Source: Streptomyces netropsis
Lineage (GTDB): Bacteria > Actinomycetota > Actinomycetes > Streptomycetales > Streptomycetaceae
Reading direction: 5' to 3'
DNA: 64,000 nt
Assembly (NCBI RefSeq): GCF_014203545.1
Contig: NZ_JACHJG010000001.1
Coordinates: 496,001-560,000 of the forward strand
The position numbers were made by a program, and so were the translations under genes. The stretch's first letter is position 1. Each line of letters opens with the position of its first letter. The notes under the pieces are model-generated. The model was not told the origin of the DNA. It was given only the letters and a program-made list of their open reading frames with translations, and made no database searches. Shown one piece after another: positions 27,980 to 35,838 of the stretch.

Positions 27980-28723
27980 ATGGAGTTCCGGGACAGGTTT
28001 TTCGGCAACTGGGGGCGGGCGAGCGCACGCCAGTTCGACACCAGTGGCACCAACGGATCGGTGGAGCTGACCAAGCGCAATCCCACCTTTTCGCTGACCA
28101 AGCAGGGCGCCCTTTCGGGCAATCTGCGGGTCAATCTCTCCTGGCGGATGCGGACGTCGGACTTCGGTGACCGGCCCGCGTTCGGCACCGGGCTGCGTCA
28201 TCCGTTCCGCAAGTTCCGACCGGAGATGGTGCAGGCGCAGGGTCCCGCCATGGTCAACGTGGACCTCGACCTCGCCTGTATGTATGAACTCCAGGATGGT
28301 GCCAAAGGCGTGGTCCAACCGCTCGGCAACATACTGGGCAGCCTCAACAACGCGCCGTACGTCCAGCTCAGCGGGGACGACCGGTTCGGCTCGGGGTCCG
28401 GCGAGACGATCTACGTCAACATGGACCACCGGGACAAGATCAAGCGTCTGCTGATCTTCGTCTACATCTACGACGGCACCCCGGCGTTCGACCGTACGCA
28501 CGCCCTGGTGACGCTCTTCCCCGGCAACGGGCCCCAGATCGAGATCGCGCTCAACGAACGCGCCCCCGAGGCCCGCTCCTGCGCCGTCGTGATGCTGGAG
28601 AACGTGAAGGGCGAGATCATCCTGCGGCGCGAGATGAAGTACGTCTACGGCTTCCAGGCGGAGCTGGACCGGTTGTACGGCTGGGGCCTGCAGTGGGGCA
28701 GGGGGTACAAGACGAAGGTGTGA
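27980..28723 (+). CDS. TerD-superfamily protein, TerA-like
   Basis: The protein has 247 residues. The C-terminal two-thirds are a divergent TerD fold ('GNLRVNLSWR...MVNVDLDLACMYEL' and 'KRLLIFVYIYDGTPAF'), preceded by an N-terminal extension 'MEFRDRFFGNWGRASARQF'. It resembles TerA/TerF-type members more than the canonical TerD copies upstream. It ends in a terminator facing the leftward TerD-fusion gene. The ATG at 27980 follows a G-rich ribosome site. Confidence 0.85.
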   Translation: MEFRDRFFGNWGRASARQFDTSGTNGSVELTKRNPTFSLTKQGALSGNLRVNLSWRMRTSDFGDRPAFGTGLRHPFRKFRPEMVQAQGPAMVNVDLDLACMYELQDGAKGVVQPLGNILGSLNNAPYVQLSGDDRFGSGSGETIYVNMDHRDKIKRLLIFVYIYDGTPAFDRTHALVTLFPGNGPQIEIALNERAPEARSCAVVMLENVKGEIILRREMKYVYGFQAELDRLYGWGLQWGRGYKTKV

Positions 28724-28760
28724 GCGGGGGTCCGACGGGTCGGAGCCCGCGCTCACACCT
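28716..28760. terminator. Bidirectional hairpin between convergent Ter genes
   Basis: An 11-nt GC stem base (AGGTGTGAGCG) with an imperfect upper stem overlaps the end of the rightward gene and lies just after the leftward one. Confidence 0.65.
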
Positions 28761-28775
28761 GGGTTCAGCCGTCCC

Positions 28776-29852
28776 TCACCGGTTCTGCTGGAACTGCGGC
28801 CCCTGCGGCGGCAGCCGGAAGGCCGGGTCGGGCACGGGCCGCGCCTGCGGATACCCGTAGGACGGCTGGTGCGGCTGCTGCTGCGGGTAGCCGTACGAGG
28901 GCTGGGCCGGCGGCTGCGCCGGGGGCGGGGTCACGGGCGCCGGGGGCTGCTGCGGGTAGCCGTACGCCGGTGCCCCCGTCGCCCCGGGCGCCTGGGCCGA
29001 CGGCTGCTGGGGATAGCCGTACGCGGGCTGGGCGGCAGGCACCGACGGCGGCACCGACGGCGGTGCGGTGGGCGGTGGCGGGTAGCCGTAGCCGGGCGCC
29101 GACGTGGACGCGGGCGGCGTGGCGGGGGGCTGCGGGGCCGCTACGGGCTCGGAGGCGGGTGCGGGGATGATGGCCTGGGTCGCGTCCGTGTCGTCCGTGG
29201 CGGGGCCCTGTGCGCCCTCCGGGCCGGTTGCGGCCCGTGAGGCAGTCGGTGCGGCGGCGGACTCGGGTGCGGCCACGCCCTCGGCGCCCTCGGACTCGTC
29301 CACGGAGATCCCGTACTCGGTGGCCAGGCCGACCAGCCCGGACGCGTACCCCTGTCCCAGCGCCCGGAACTTCCAGCCCTCCCCGCGGCGGTACAGCTCT
29401 CCGCAGAGCATGGCCGTCTCGTCGCCCGTCTCCGGCTGCACCTCGAAGACCGCCACGGGGTCCCCGGAAGGCTGAGACGTCTGCGTGCCGCCCGCCGTGT
29501 CGTACAGCAGCACCCGCAGGTCCCGGACCTGCCCGAAGGAGCCGCCGTCCGCCGAGGCGGCCAGGACGACCCGGTGCACCGAGTCGTCCAGCATCGCCAG
29601 ATCGGCCTCGATCGAGTCCGTCAAGCCTTCGACCAGCCGCTTTTTCGGCAGATGGCGGACCAGGCCGGACGGGTGCCGTGGCTGGTTGTAGAAGACGAAG
29701 TCCTCGTCCGAACGCACACGCCCCTCGTCGCCCAGGAGCAGCGCCGAAGCGTCCACGTCCGGGACGCCCGGGCCGGGAGTCCAGCGCAGTACGGCCCGTA
29801 CGGTCCGGGCCTCCAGCGGGATGTTCGACCCCTTCAGCATCGCGTGCGTCAT
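28776..29852 (-). CDS. TerD domain fused to a proline/glutamine-rich YGYPQQ tail
   Basis: The protein has 358 residues. Residues 1-185 form a TerD domain ('VDASALLLGDEGRV' and the terminal '[20 protein letters not shown]'). Residues about 190-358 are low-complexity: an Ala/Pro/Glu linker, then at least five copies of (P/A)xYGYPQQ or YGYPPP spaced by Pro-rich stretches, ending FQQNR. Such Tyr/Gly/Pro/Gln tails behave as disordered sticker segments and may tether the protein to membrane complexes. It is divergent from the aldolase-PRTase-HAD operon across 207 nt. The ATG at 29852 gives MTHAMLKGSN, the usual TerD start. Confidence 0.9.
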   Translation of the reverse strand: MTHAMLKGSNIPLEARTVRAVLRWTPGPGVPDVDASALLLGDEGRVRSDEDFVFYNQPRHPSGLVRHLPKKRLVEGLTDSIEADLAMLDDSVHRVVLAASADGGSFGQVRDLRVLLYDTAGGTQTSQPSGDPVAVFEVQPETGDETAMLCGELYRRGEGWKFRALGQGYASGLVGLATEYGISVDESEGAEGVAAPESAAAPTASRAATGPEGAQGPATDDTDATQAIIPAPASEPVAAPQPPATPPASTSAPGYGYPPPPTAPPSVPPSVPAAQPAYGYPQQPSAQAPGATGAPAYGYPQQPPAPVTPPPAQPPAQPSYGYPQQQPHQPSYGYPQARPVPDPAFRLPPQGPQFQQNR

Positions 29853-30059
29853 GCCCGCAATCCTGCCCTCCCGCGTGGGCCGCGGACAACGTAGGGGGCG
29901 GTTACGCGGTCGGCATCGGTGACACTGGACACCGGAAGGACCCACGTGAGTCATGAGATCGTCATGGACTTGGGGAACTCTTGACCCAACGCCGGACGTA
30001 CCATAATCGGCCATGCTTCCGGCTGGACGGCCGGTGGAGCCGCAGCCACGGGGAGAGCG

Positions 30060-31268
30060 ATGAGGCACTTCGGACATCTTGCGCCTGTCGTGCGGAATGG
30101 ATTGTTCCATCAGGAGCCCGCGGAATTCGGTGCGGACTCCCCGGCCCGTACGCTCGCCGTCGCCCTCGGCGCCACGCTCTACAGCCCCGCGACCCGGCCC
30201 GAGCTCGCCCGGGACATCCTCAAGCAGGCCGACCGCGGTGTCGTGTCCATGGTCCTGTGCCTGGAGGACTCCATCGGCGACGACGAGGTGGCCGGCGCGG
30301 AGGAGAACCTCGTCCGGCAGTTCGCCGAGCTGGCCGCCGGTGCGACCGATCCGGCTGATCCGGGCGCGCCGGGCCGCCCGGGCGACGGTCGTGTGCCGTT
30401 GCTGTTCATCCGGGTCCGCGAGCCCGAGCAGATCACCGGCCTCGCGCGGCGGCTCGGCCCGGCTGGGCGGCGGCTGCTGTCCGGATTCGTACTGCCGAAG
30501 TTCACCGAAGAGCGTGGCGTGCCCTTCCTCGAAGCGCTGACGGAGGCCGAGAACGCCTGCGGCCGACGGCTTTTCGCCATGCCCGTCCTCGAGTCGCCCG
30601 AGCTGCTCCACCTGGAGACGCGGACCGAGACGCTGACCGGGATCGCCCGCACCGTCGAGAAGTACCGCGACCGGGTGCTGGCGCTGCGCCTCGGCGTGAC
30701 GGACTTCTGCTCCGCGTACGGGCTGCGTAGGGCGCCCGACATGACCGCCTACGACGTCCAGCTCGTCGCCTCCGTCATAGCCGACGTGGTCAACGTCCTC
30801 GGCCGCGCGGACGGCAGCGGCTTCACCGTCACCGGCCCGGTCTGGGAGTACTTCCGGGTGCCGGAGCGGATGTTCAAGCCGCAGCTGCGCCGCAGCCCCT
30901 TCGCCGGCCCGGCCGAGGCGCTGCGCACCGCCCTCATCCAGCACGACATGGACGGCCTGCTCCGCGAGATCCAGCTCGACCGGGCCAACGGCCTCCAGGG
31001 CAAGACCTGCATCCACCCCTCGCACGTCGCACCCGTGCACGCGCTCTCGGTCGTCAGCCACGAGGAGTTCAGCGACGCCCAGGACATCCTGCGGCCGGAA
31101 CGCGACGGTGGTGGAGTGCTGCGCTCCGCCTATACGAACAAAATGAACGAAGTGAAGCCGCACCGGGCCTGGGCCGAGCGGACCCTGCTGCGCGCCGAGG
31201 TGTTCGGCGTCGCGCGGGAGGACGTGAGCTTCGTGGAGCTGCTGGCGGCGGGTGTGCAGACCGTATGA
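30060..31268 (+). CDS. HpcH/HpaI-like C-C bond lyase of the Ter biosynthetic module
   Basis: The protein has 402 residues. It is a TIM-barrel lyase related to citrate lyase beta/HpcH ('VVSMVLCLEDSIGDDEV', 'FAMPVLESPELLH', 'LRLGVTDFCSAYGLRRAPDM' and 'GKTCIHPSHV'). It matches the Pfam 'C-C bond lyase of the TIM-barrel fold' family found in Ter operons, which Anantharaman, Iyer and Aravind proposed takes part in making a nucleoside-like metabolite. First gene of a three-gene operon whose stop/start codons overlap (ATGA). Confidence 0.9.
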   Translation: MRHFGHLAPVVRNGLFHQEPAEFGADSPARTLAVALGATLYSPATRPELARDILKQADRGVVSMVLCLEDSIGDDEVAGAEENLVRQFAELAAGATDPADPGAPGRPGDGRVPLLFIRVREPEQITGLARRLGPAGRRLLSGFVLPKFTEERGVPFLEALTEAENACGRRLFAMPVLESPELLHLETRTETLTGIARTVEKYRDRVLALRLGVTDFCSAYGLRRAPDMTAYDVQLVASVIADVVNVLGRADGSGFTVTGPVWEYFRVPERMFKPQLRRSPFAGPAEALRTALIQHDMDGLLREIQLDRANGLQGKTCIHPSHVAPVHALSVVSHEEFSDAQDILRPERDGGGVLRSAYTNKMNEVKPHRAWAERTLLRAEVFGVAREDVSFVELLAAGVQTV

Positions 31269-33745
31269 GTACGAAACGCGAGCGTAAGGACGGTATGGGG
31301 AACGACGGCGCGGTGTGGTCGGGGAGTTGGGTCGCGGACCGGCTCGGGGTCGGGCTGGAGGGTGACGCGGCACTGCCGGAACTGCTGGGTCTCGCGCTGC
31401 GGCGCAACCCCAAGCGGGCGCATCTGCTCGTCTCCAACGTGCTGGGCAAGCACGTCCCCACGCGTCCCCGGGCCGTGTACGGGCCCGGGCTCGCTCTCGG
31501 CCGGCGGGTGCGGGAGCTGCTGGGCGACGCGGACGCCGCGCGGGCGGTCGTGCTGGGTTACGCCGAGACCGCCACCGGTCTGGGGCACGCGGTGGCGGAC
31601 GGCATCGGGCTCGCCCCGTATCTGCACTCCACCCGGCGTCCCGTGCCGGGCGTCGCACCCGTCGGCGGCTTCGAGGAGGAGCACAGCCACGCGACCTCGC
31701 ACCTGCTGCTGCCCGAGGACCCGGAGCTGCTGTCGGGCGACGGCCCGCTGGTCCTGGTGGACGACGAGTTCTCCACGGGCCGCACGGTCCTGAACACCAT
31801 CGCCGCCCTGCACGCCCGCTTCCCCCGCGAGCGGTACGTGGTCGTGGCCCTGGTCGACATGCGCTCGGACGACGACCGGGCCGGTCTCGCGGAGTTCGCG
31901 GCCGGGCTGGGCGCGCGGGTGGACCTCGTTGCCCACGCCTCGGGCACGGTGCTCCTGCCGGAGGGGGTGCTGTCGCGGGGGCAGGAGCTGGTCGCGGAGT
32001 ACGAGGCGGCTGCCGCTTCCCTGGAGGCCGAGGCGATCGATGTGCGGCGACGCGGCCTCCGGGGTGAGGCCGCCCCCGTGCGCGTCGACCTCGGCTGGCC
32101 GGACGGGCTGCCCGACGGTGGTCGGCACGGCTTCACGCCCGTCCATCGGGAGCTGTTGGAGGCGGCCCTGCCCGGGATGGCCGGCCGGATTGCCCGGGCC
32201 CTGCCGTCGGATGCCTCGCGGGTGCTCGTCCTTGGTAACGAGGAGTTGATGTACGCCCCTCTGCGGCTCGCCGACTCCCTCCAGAGCACGTCCGCCGACA
32301 TCTCCGTGAGCTACTCCACCACCACCCGCTCACCCGTCCTCGCCGTGGACGACCCCGGCTACGCGATCCGCACGCGCATCCGCTTCCCCGCCCACGACAA
32401 CCCCGCCGACGGCCCCGGCGAGCGGTACGCCTACAACGTCGCCGGTGCCCGCTTCGACGCCGTCGTGGTCGTCGTCGACTCGGTTGGTGATACTCCCGAA
32501 CTGGGCGCCCCGGGCGGCCTGTTGGATGCACTGTCCGCACACATTCCGGACGTTGTGCTCGCTGTTGTCCCCTCGTACGTTCCCGCCCACGGACAGGTGC
32601 CGTCCATGCCCGAACCGCTCCGCGGCCCCGCGTTCTCCTCGTACGCCCCCGACGAGGTCGGCTGGCTCCTCCAGGACCTGTCCGGCGTATCGCTCGAAGC
32701 GCCCACCGAGGAGCGCGAGGAGGCCATCCAGAGCGGCGGCGCGCACTACGCGGAGTCGCTGCCGGTCGAGTACCAGCCGAGCGCGGACTACCAGGCGCTC
32801 TTCCGCTCCGCGCTCGACGCCTCCGCGTCCCGGATGGCGCGGGCGGTCGGCGTGGTCACCGAGACCGTGCTCGCCGAGCGGTCGCCCCGCCCGGTGCTGG
32901 TCTCGCTGGCCCGCGCCGGTACGCCCGTGGGCGTGCTGATGCGTCGCTGGGCGCACCACGCGCACGGCCTCGACCTGCCGCACTACGCCGCCTCCATCGT
33001 CCGGGGGCGCGGCATCGACACCACGGCCCTGCGCTGGATCGCCGCCCACCACGACCCGGCCGACGTCGTCTTCGTCGACGGCTGGACCGGCAAGGGCGCC
33101 ATCACCCGCGAACTTGCCGACGCCCTGGAGGAGTTCGAGGGCTTCGACCCCCGCATCGCGGTGCTCGCCGACCCCGGCCACTGCGTCGAGACCTACGGCA
33201 CCCGTGACGACTTCCTCATCCCGTCCGCGTGCCTCAACTCGACCGTCTCCGGGCTGATATCCCGTACCGTCCTGCGCGCCGACCTCGTCGGCCCGCACGA
33301 CTTCCACGGCGCCAAGTTCTACCGGGAGCTGGCCGGCGCCGATGTGTCGGGAGCCTTCCTCGACACCGTTTCCGCCCGCTTCGACGAGGTCGGCGAGGAC
33401 GTCACCGCCGACGTCAAGGAGCTCGCCGCCACCGACCGCACGCCCACCTGGGAGGGCTGGGCGGCCGTCGAGCGGATCAGCGAGGAGTACGGCATCCACG
33501 ACGTCAACCTCGTCAAGCCCGGCGTCGGCGAGACCACGCGCGTCCTGCTGCGCCGCGTCCCCTGGAAGATCCTCGCCTCGCGCGGCGCCGGCGCGGACCT
33601 CGACCACGTGCGGCTGCTGGCCGCGCAGCGCGGGGTGCCGGTGGAGGAGGTCGACGGCCTGCCCTACAGCTGCGTCGGCCTGATCCACCCCCGCTACACC
33701 CGGGGCGCGACCGGCGCGGACGGCAAGGCGGTGGCGGCCAAGTGA
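31265..33745 (+). CDS. Fused PRTase-TRSP-StiP-PELOTA protein of the Ter module
   Basis: The protein has 826 residues. The N-terminal phosphoribosyltransferase has the PRPP loop 'LVLVDDEFSTGRT' (163-174) and 'GYAETATGLGHAVADG' (99-114). A TRSP domain follows, with the naming motif T353-R-S-P356. The centre (about 465-720) is a StiP-like second PRTase-fold domain with its own PRPP-like loop 'VVFVDGWTGKGAITREL' (600-616). Residues 742-812 form a PELOTA RNA-binding-type domain. In many bacteria these are two separate genes, so here they are fused. The start overlaps the lyase stop; an ATG at 31295 with AAGGA upstream is an alternative. Confidence 0.9.
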   Translation: MSTKRERKDGMGNDGAVWSGSWVADRLGVGLEGDAALPELLGLALRRNPKRAHLLVSNVLGKHVPTRPRAVYGPGLALGRRVRELLGDADAARAVVLGYAETATGLGHAVADGIGLAPYLHSTRRPVPGVAPVGGFEEEHSHATSHLLLPEDPELLSGDGPLVLVDDEFSTGRTVLNTIAALHARFPRERYVVVALVDMRSDDDRAGLAEFAAGLGARVDLVAHASGTVLLPEGVLSRGQELVAEYEAAAASLEAEAIDVRRRGLRGEAAPVRVDLGWPDGLPDGGRHGFTPVHRELLEAALPGMAGRIARALPSDASRVLVLGNEELMYAPLRLADSLQSTSADISVSYSTTTRSPVLAVDDPGYAIRTRIRFPAHDNPADGPGERYAYNVAGARFDAVVVVVDSVGDTPELGAPGGLLDALSAHIPDVVLAVVPSYVPAHGQVPSMPEPLRGPAFSSYAPDEVGWLLQDLSGVSLEAPTEEREEAIQSGGAHYAESLPVEYQPSADYQALFRSALDASASRMARAVGVVTETVLAERSPRPVLVSLARAGTPVGVLMRRWAHHAHGLDLPHYAASIVRGRGIDTTALRWIAAHHDPADVVFVDGWTGKGAITRELADALEEFEGFDPRIAVLADPGHCVETYGTRDDFLIPSACLNSTVSGLISRTVLRADLVGPHDFHGAKFYRELAGADVSGAFLDTVSARFDEVGEDVTADVKELAATDRTPTWEGWAAVERISEEYGIHDVNLVKPGVGETTRVLLRRVPWKILASRGAGADLDHVRLLAAQRGVPVEEVDGLPYSCVGLIHPRYTRGATGADGKAVAAK

Positions 33746-34560
33746 CCGTTCTCGTCGCCAGCGACCTCGACCGGACCCTCATCTACTCCGCCGCGGCCCT
33801 CGCCCTGGGCATGCCCGACGCGCAGGCGCCGCGCCTGCTGTGCGTCGAGACGTACCAGCAGAAGCCGTTGTCGTACCTGACGGAGACCGCGGCCATCCTG
33901 CTGGACGAGCTGGCCCGTACGGCCACGTTCGTGCCCACCACCACCCGCACCCGCGAGCAGTACGGCCGGATCCGGCTGCCCGGACCCGTGCCCGAGTTCG
34001 CGATCTGCGCCAACGGCGGGGAGCTGCTCGTACGGGGCGAGTCCGACCGGGACTGGCGGGCGGGCGTGGAGCGGCGGCTCGCCGACGAGTGCGCGACGCT
34101 GGCGGAGGTCCGCGCGCATCTGGTGCGGACCGCCGACCCGGCGTGGCTGCTCAAGGAGCGCACCGCCGAGGACCTCTTCGCCTACCTCGTCGTCGAACGG
34201 TCGCTGCTGCCGGACGAGTGGGTCAAGGAGCTCTCCGTGTGGGCGGGGGAGCGCGGCTGGTCCGTCTCCCTCCAGGGGCGCAAGGTCTACGCCGTGCCGA
34301 AGCCGCTGACCAAGAGCGCCGCCGTCGCCGAGGTCGCGCGCCGGACGGGCGCTTGTGAGGTGCTCGCCGCCGGTGACTCCCTGCTCGACGCCGATCTGCT
34401 GCTGGCCGCCGACCGCGGCTGGCGGCCCGGCCACGGCGAGCTGGCGGAGGCCGGCTGGACCGCGCCGCACGTCACCGCGCTGGAGACCAAGGGCGTGACG
34501 GCGGGCGAGGAGATCCTCCGGGCGTTCGGCTCGGTCGTGGGGCCGGAACTCCGCCCGTAG
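33742..34560 (+). CDS. HAD-family phosphatase of the Ter module
   Basis: The protein has 272 residues. HAD motif I 'VASDLDRTLIYS' at the N-terminus, motif II Thr in 'FVPTTTRTR', the Lys region 'PLTKSAAV' and motif III/IV 'VLAAGDSLLDADLL' are all present; a cap domain lies between (about 60-180). It probably dephosphorylates a sugar-phosphate or nucleotide intermediate made by the PRTase and lyase. The GTG start overlaps the previous stop (GTGA), which supports tight coupling. Confidence 0.9.
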   Translation: MTVLVASDLDRTLIYSAAALALGMPDAQAPRLLCVETYQQKPLSYLTETAAILLDELARTATFVPTTTRTREQYGRIRLPGPVPEFAICANGGELLVRGESDRDWRAGVERRLADECATLAEVRAHLVRTADPAWLLKERTAEDLFAYLVVERSLLPDEWVKELSVWAGERGWSVSLQGRKVYAVPKPLTKSAAVAEVARRTGACEVLAAGDSLLDADLLLAADRGWRPGHGELAEAGWTAPHVTALETKGVTAGEEILRAFGSVVGPELRP

Positions 34561-34660
34561 GGGAGTGGGGTGCGGCTAGGCTCGCGGTGCGGCTCCGCGG
34601 GCCTACCAGTGCCCCGCCGAGCCGTACTTTCTTCGACCGGCAAGCCGAGGAGATCGTCCG

Positions 34661-35317
34661 ATGGAGATCAAGAGGCCACCGCTCACCCCCGAGCTGTACG
34701 CCTACGTACTCGCCCACAATCCCGCGCTCGACCCGACGCAGCGCGCCCTGGTCGACGTCACCCACACCGCGCTGCCCCGCGAGGCCGTCAAGCAGATCGC
34801 CGAGGAACAGGGGCCGCTGCTGGCCTTCCTCGTCCGGCTCACCGGCGCCCGGCACGTCGTGGAGGTCGGCACCTTCACCGGTCTGTCGGCGCTGTCCATG
34901 GCCCAGGCGCTGCCCGCCGACGGCACGCTGATCACCCTCGACATCTCGGAGGAGTGGACGGCCTACGCACGCGAGGCCTGGGCCAAGGCCGGGGTGGCCG
35001 ACCGGGTCGACCTGCGGATCGCACCCGCCCTGGACTCCCTGCGCGCCATGCCCGCCGAGCCGCACATCGACCTCGCGTTCATCGACGCGAACAAGGACGG
35101 CTACATCGACTACTGGGAGGAGATCGTGCCGCGGCTGCGCCCCGGCGGTCTCGTCGTGGTCGACAACGTCCTCTTCGCCGGCCAGGTCGTCGACCCGGCC
35201 GCCACGGGCATGGGCGCGGCGGTCAAGGCGTTCAACGAGCACGCGGCGGCCGACGCGCGGATGGACGGCGTCATGCTCACCGTCGCGGACGGGCTGACCC
35301 TGGCCCGCCGGGTGTAG
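34661..35317 (+). CDS. SAM-dependent O-methyltransferase (caffeoyl-CoA OMT-like)
   Basis: The protein has 218 residues. SAM motif I 'HVVEVGTFTGLSALSMA' and metal-binding Asp residues in 'IDLAFIDANKDGYIDYW' and 'VVVDNVLFAG' place it in the Mg2+-dependent family 3 O-methyltransferases. The likely substrates are catechols or other vicinal diols. It lies 100 nt past the HAD gene, with CGAGGAGATC before the ATG, and may or may not belong to the Ter operon. Confidence 0.93.
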   Translation: MEIKRPPLTPELYAYVLAHNPALDPTQRALVDVTHTALPREAVKQIAEEQGPLLAFLVRLTGARHVVEVGTFTGLSALSMAQALPADGTLITLDISEEWTAYAREAWAKAGVADRVDLRIAPALDSLRAMPAEPHIDLAFIDANKDGYIDYWEEIVPRLRPGGLVVVDNVLFAGQVVDPAATGMGAAVKAFNEHAAADARMDGVMLTVADGLTLARRV

Positions 35318-35383
35318 TCCTCAAGCGCGGGACGGTTCCCGGTTGGGGCTCAGCCAAAACTAGCCCGTCCGGCGTTTGAGGAC
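35317..35383. repeat. Dispersed palindrome, imperfect copy
   Basis: The arms start GTCCTCAAGCGC and end GCGTTTGAGGAC, matching the perfect palindrome at 6312-6378, with changes in the middle of the left arm. It begins at the last base of the methyltransferase stop and can act as a terminator. The shared module GCGCCC...GGCGG follows to about 35425 in inverse orientation. Confidence 0.7.
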
Positions 35384-35465
35384 GCGCCCGCAGGGCGCTC
35401 GCCGCCGCAGGCGGCACGGACGGCCCGCAGCCGAGGATCCGCCGAACGCCGCCTGGGCGCCGGTA

Positions 35466-35684
35466 TCAGCCGCAGCAACCGCCCCCACAGCAACCGCCGC
35501 CTCCGCCGCCGCCCGACGGCGGAGCGGACGGCGCCGCGCCACCCGTGACGGCGACGGTGGACAGCAGCTTCACGGTGTCCGCGTGCCCTTCGGGGCAGGT
35601 CGCGGGAGCGCCGGACTCGGCCATGGGCCGGTTGAGTTCGAAGGTGTCACCACAGGCTTTGCAGCGGTATTCGTAGCGAGGCAT
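35466..35684 (-). CDS. FmdB-family zinc-ribbon protein
   Basis: The protein has 72 residues. The zinc ribbon is 'YRCKACGD' paired with a 'CPEGH' second knuckle, where one cysteine is replaced by His. A Gly-rich linker leads to a 'CCGGGCCG' tail adding four cysteines, so a second metal site at the C-terminus is possible. FmdB-type regulators are common near folate or amidase genes, but none are here. Function unknown. Confidence 0.88.
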   Translation of the reverse strand: MPRYEYRCKACGDTFELNRPMAESGAPATCPEGHADTVKLLSTVAVTGGAAPSAPPSGGGGGGGCCGGGCCG

Positions 35685-35742
35685 GCGGGCAGCATAACCA
35701 GCCGGCGGGCCGGGGCGGCGGCCGATGGCCACGGCGCCAGCC

Positions 35743-35836
35743 CCTGTCCGGTGGATCTTCGTGGACAGCGAGCGGCACCGGGGGCGGCACCTCCCAGAGC
35801 CGGGCGTCGGGAGCCCGCGAAGATCCGCCGGACAGG
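35743..35836. repeat. Inverted repeat with CTGTCCGGCGGATC arms
   Basis: Two 19-nt arms (35743-35761 and 35818-35836, one G-T difference) flank 56 nt. The same core occurs at 20650-20663, so this is another dispersed Streptomyces intergenic repeat. It may terminate the leftward coiled-coil gene. Confidence 0.7.
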
Positions 35837-35838
35837 CC

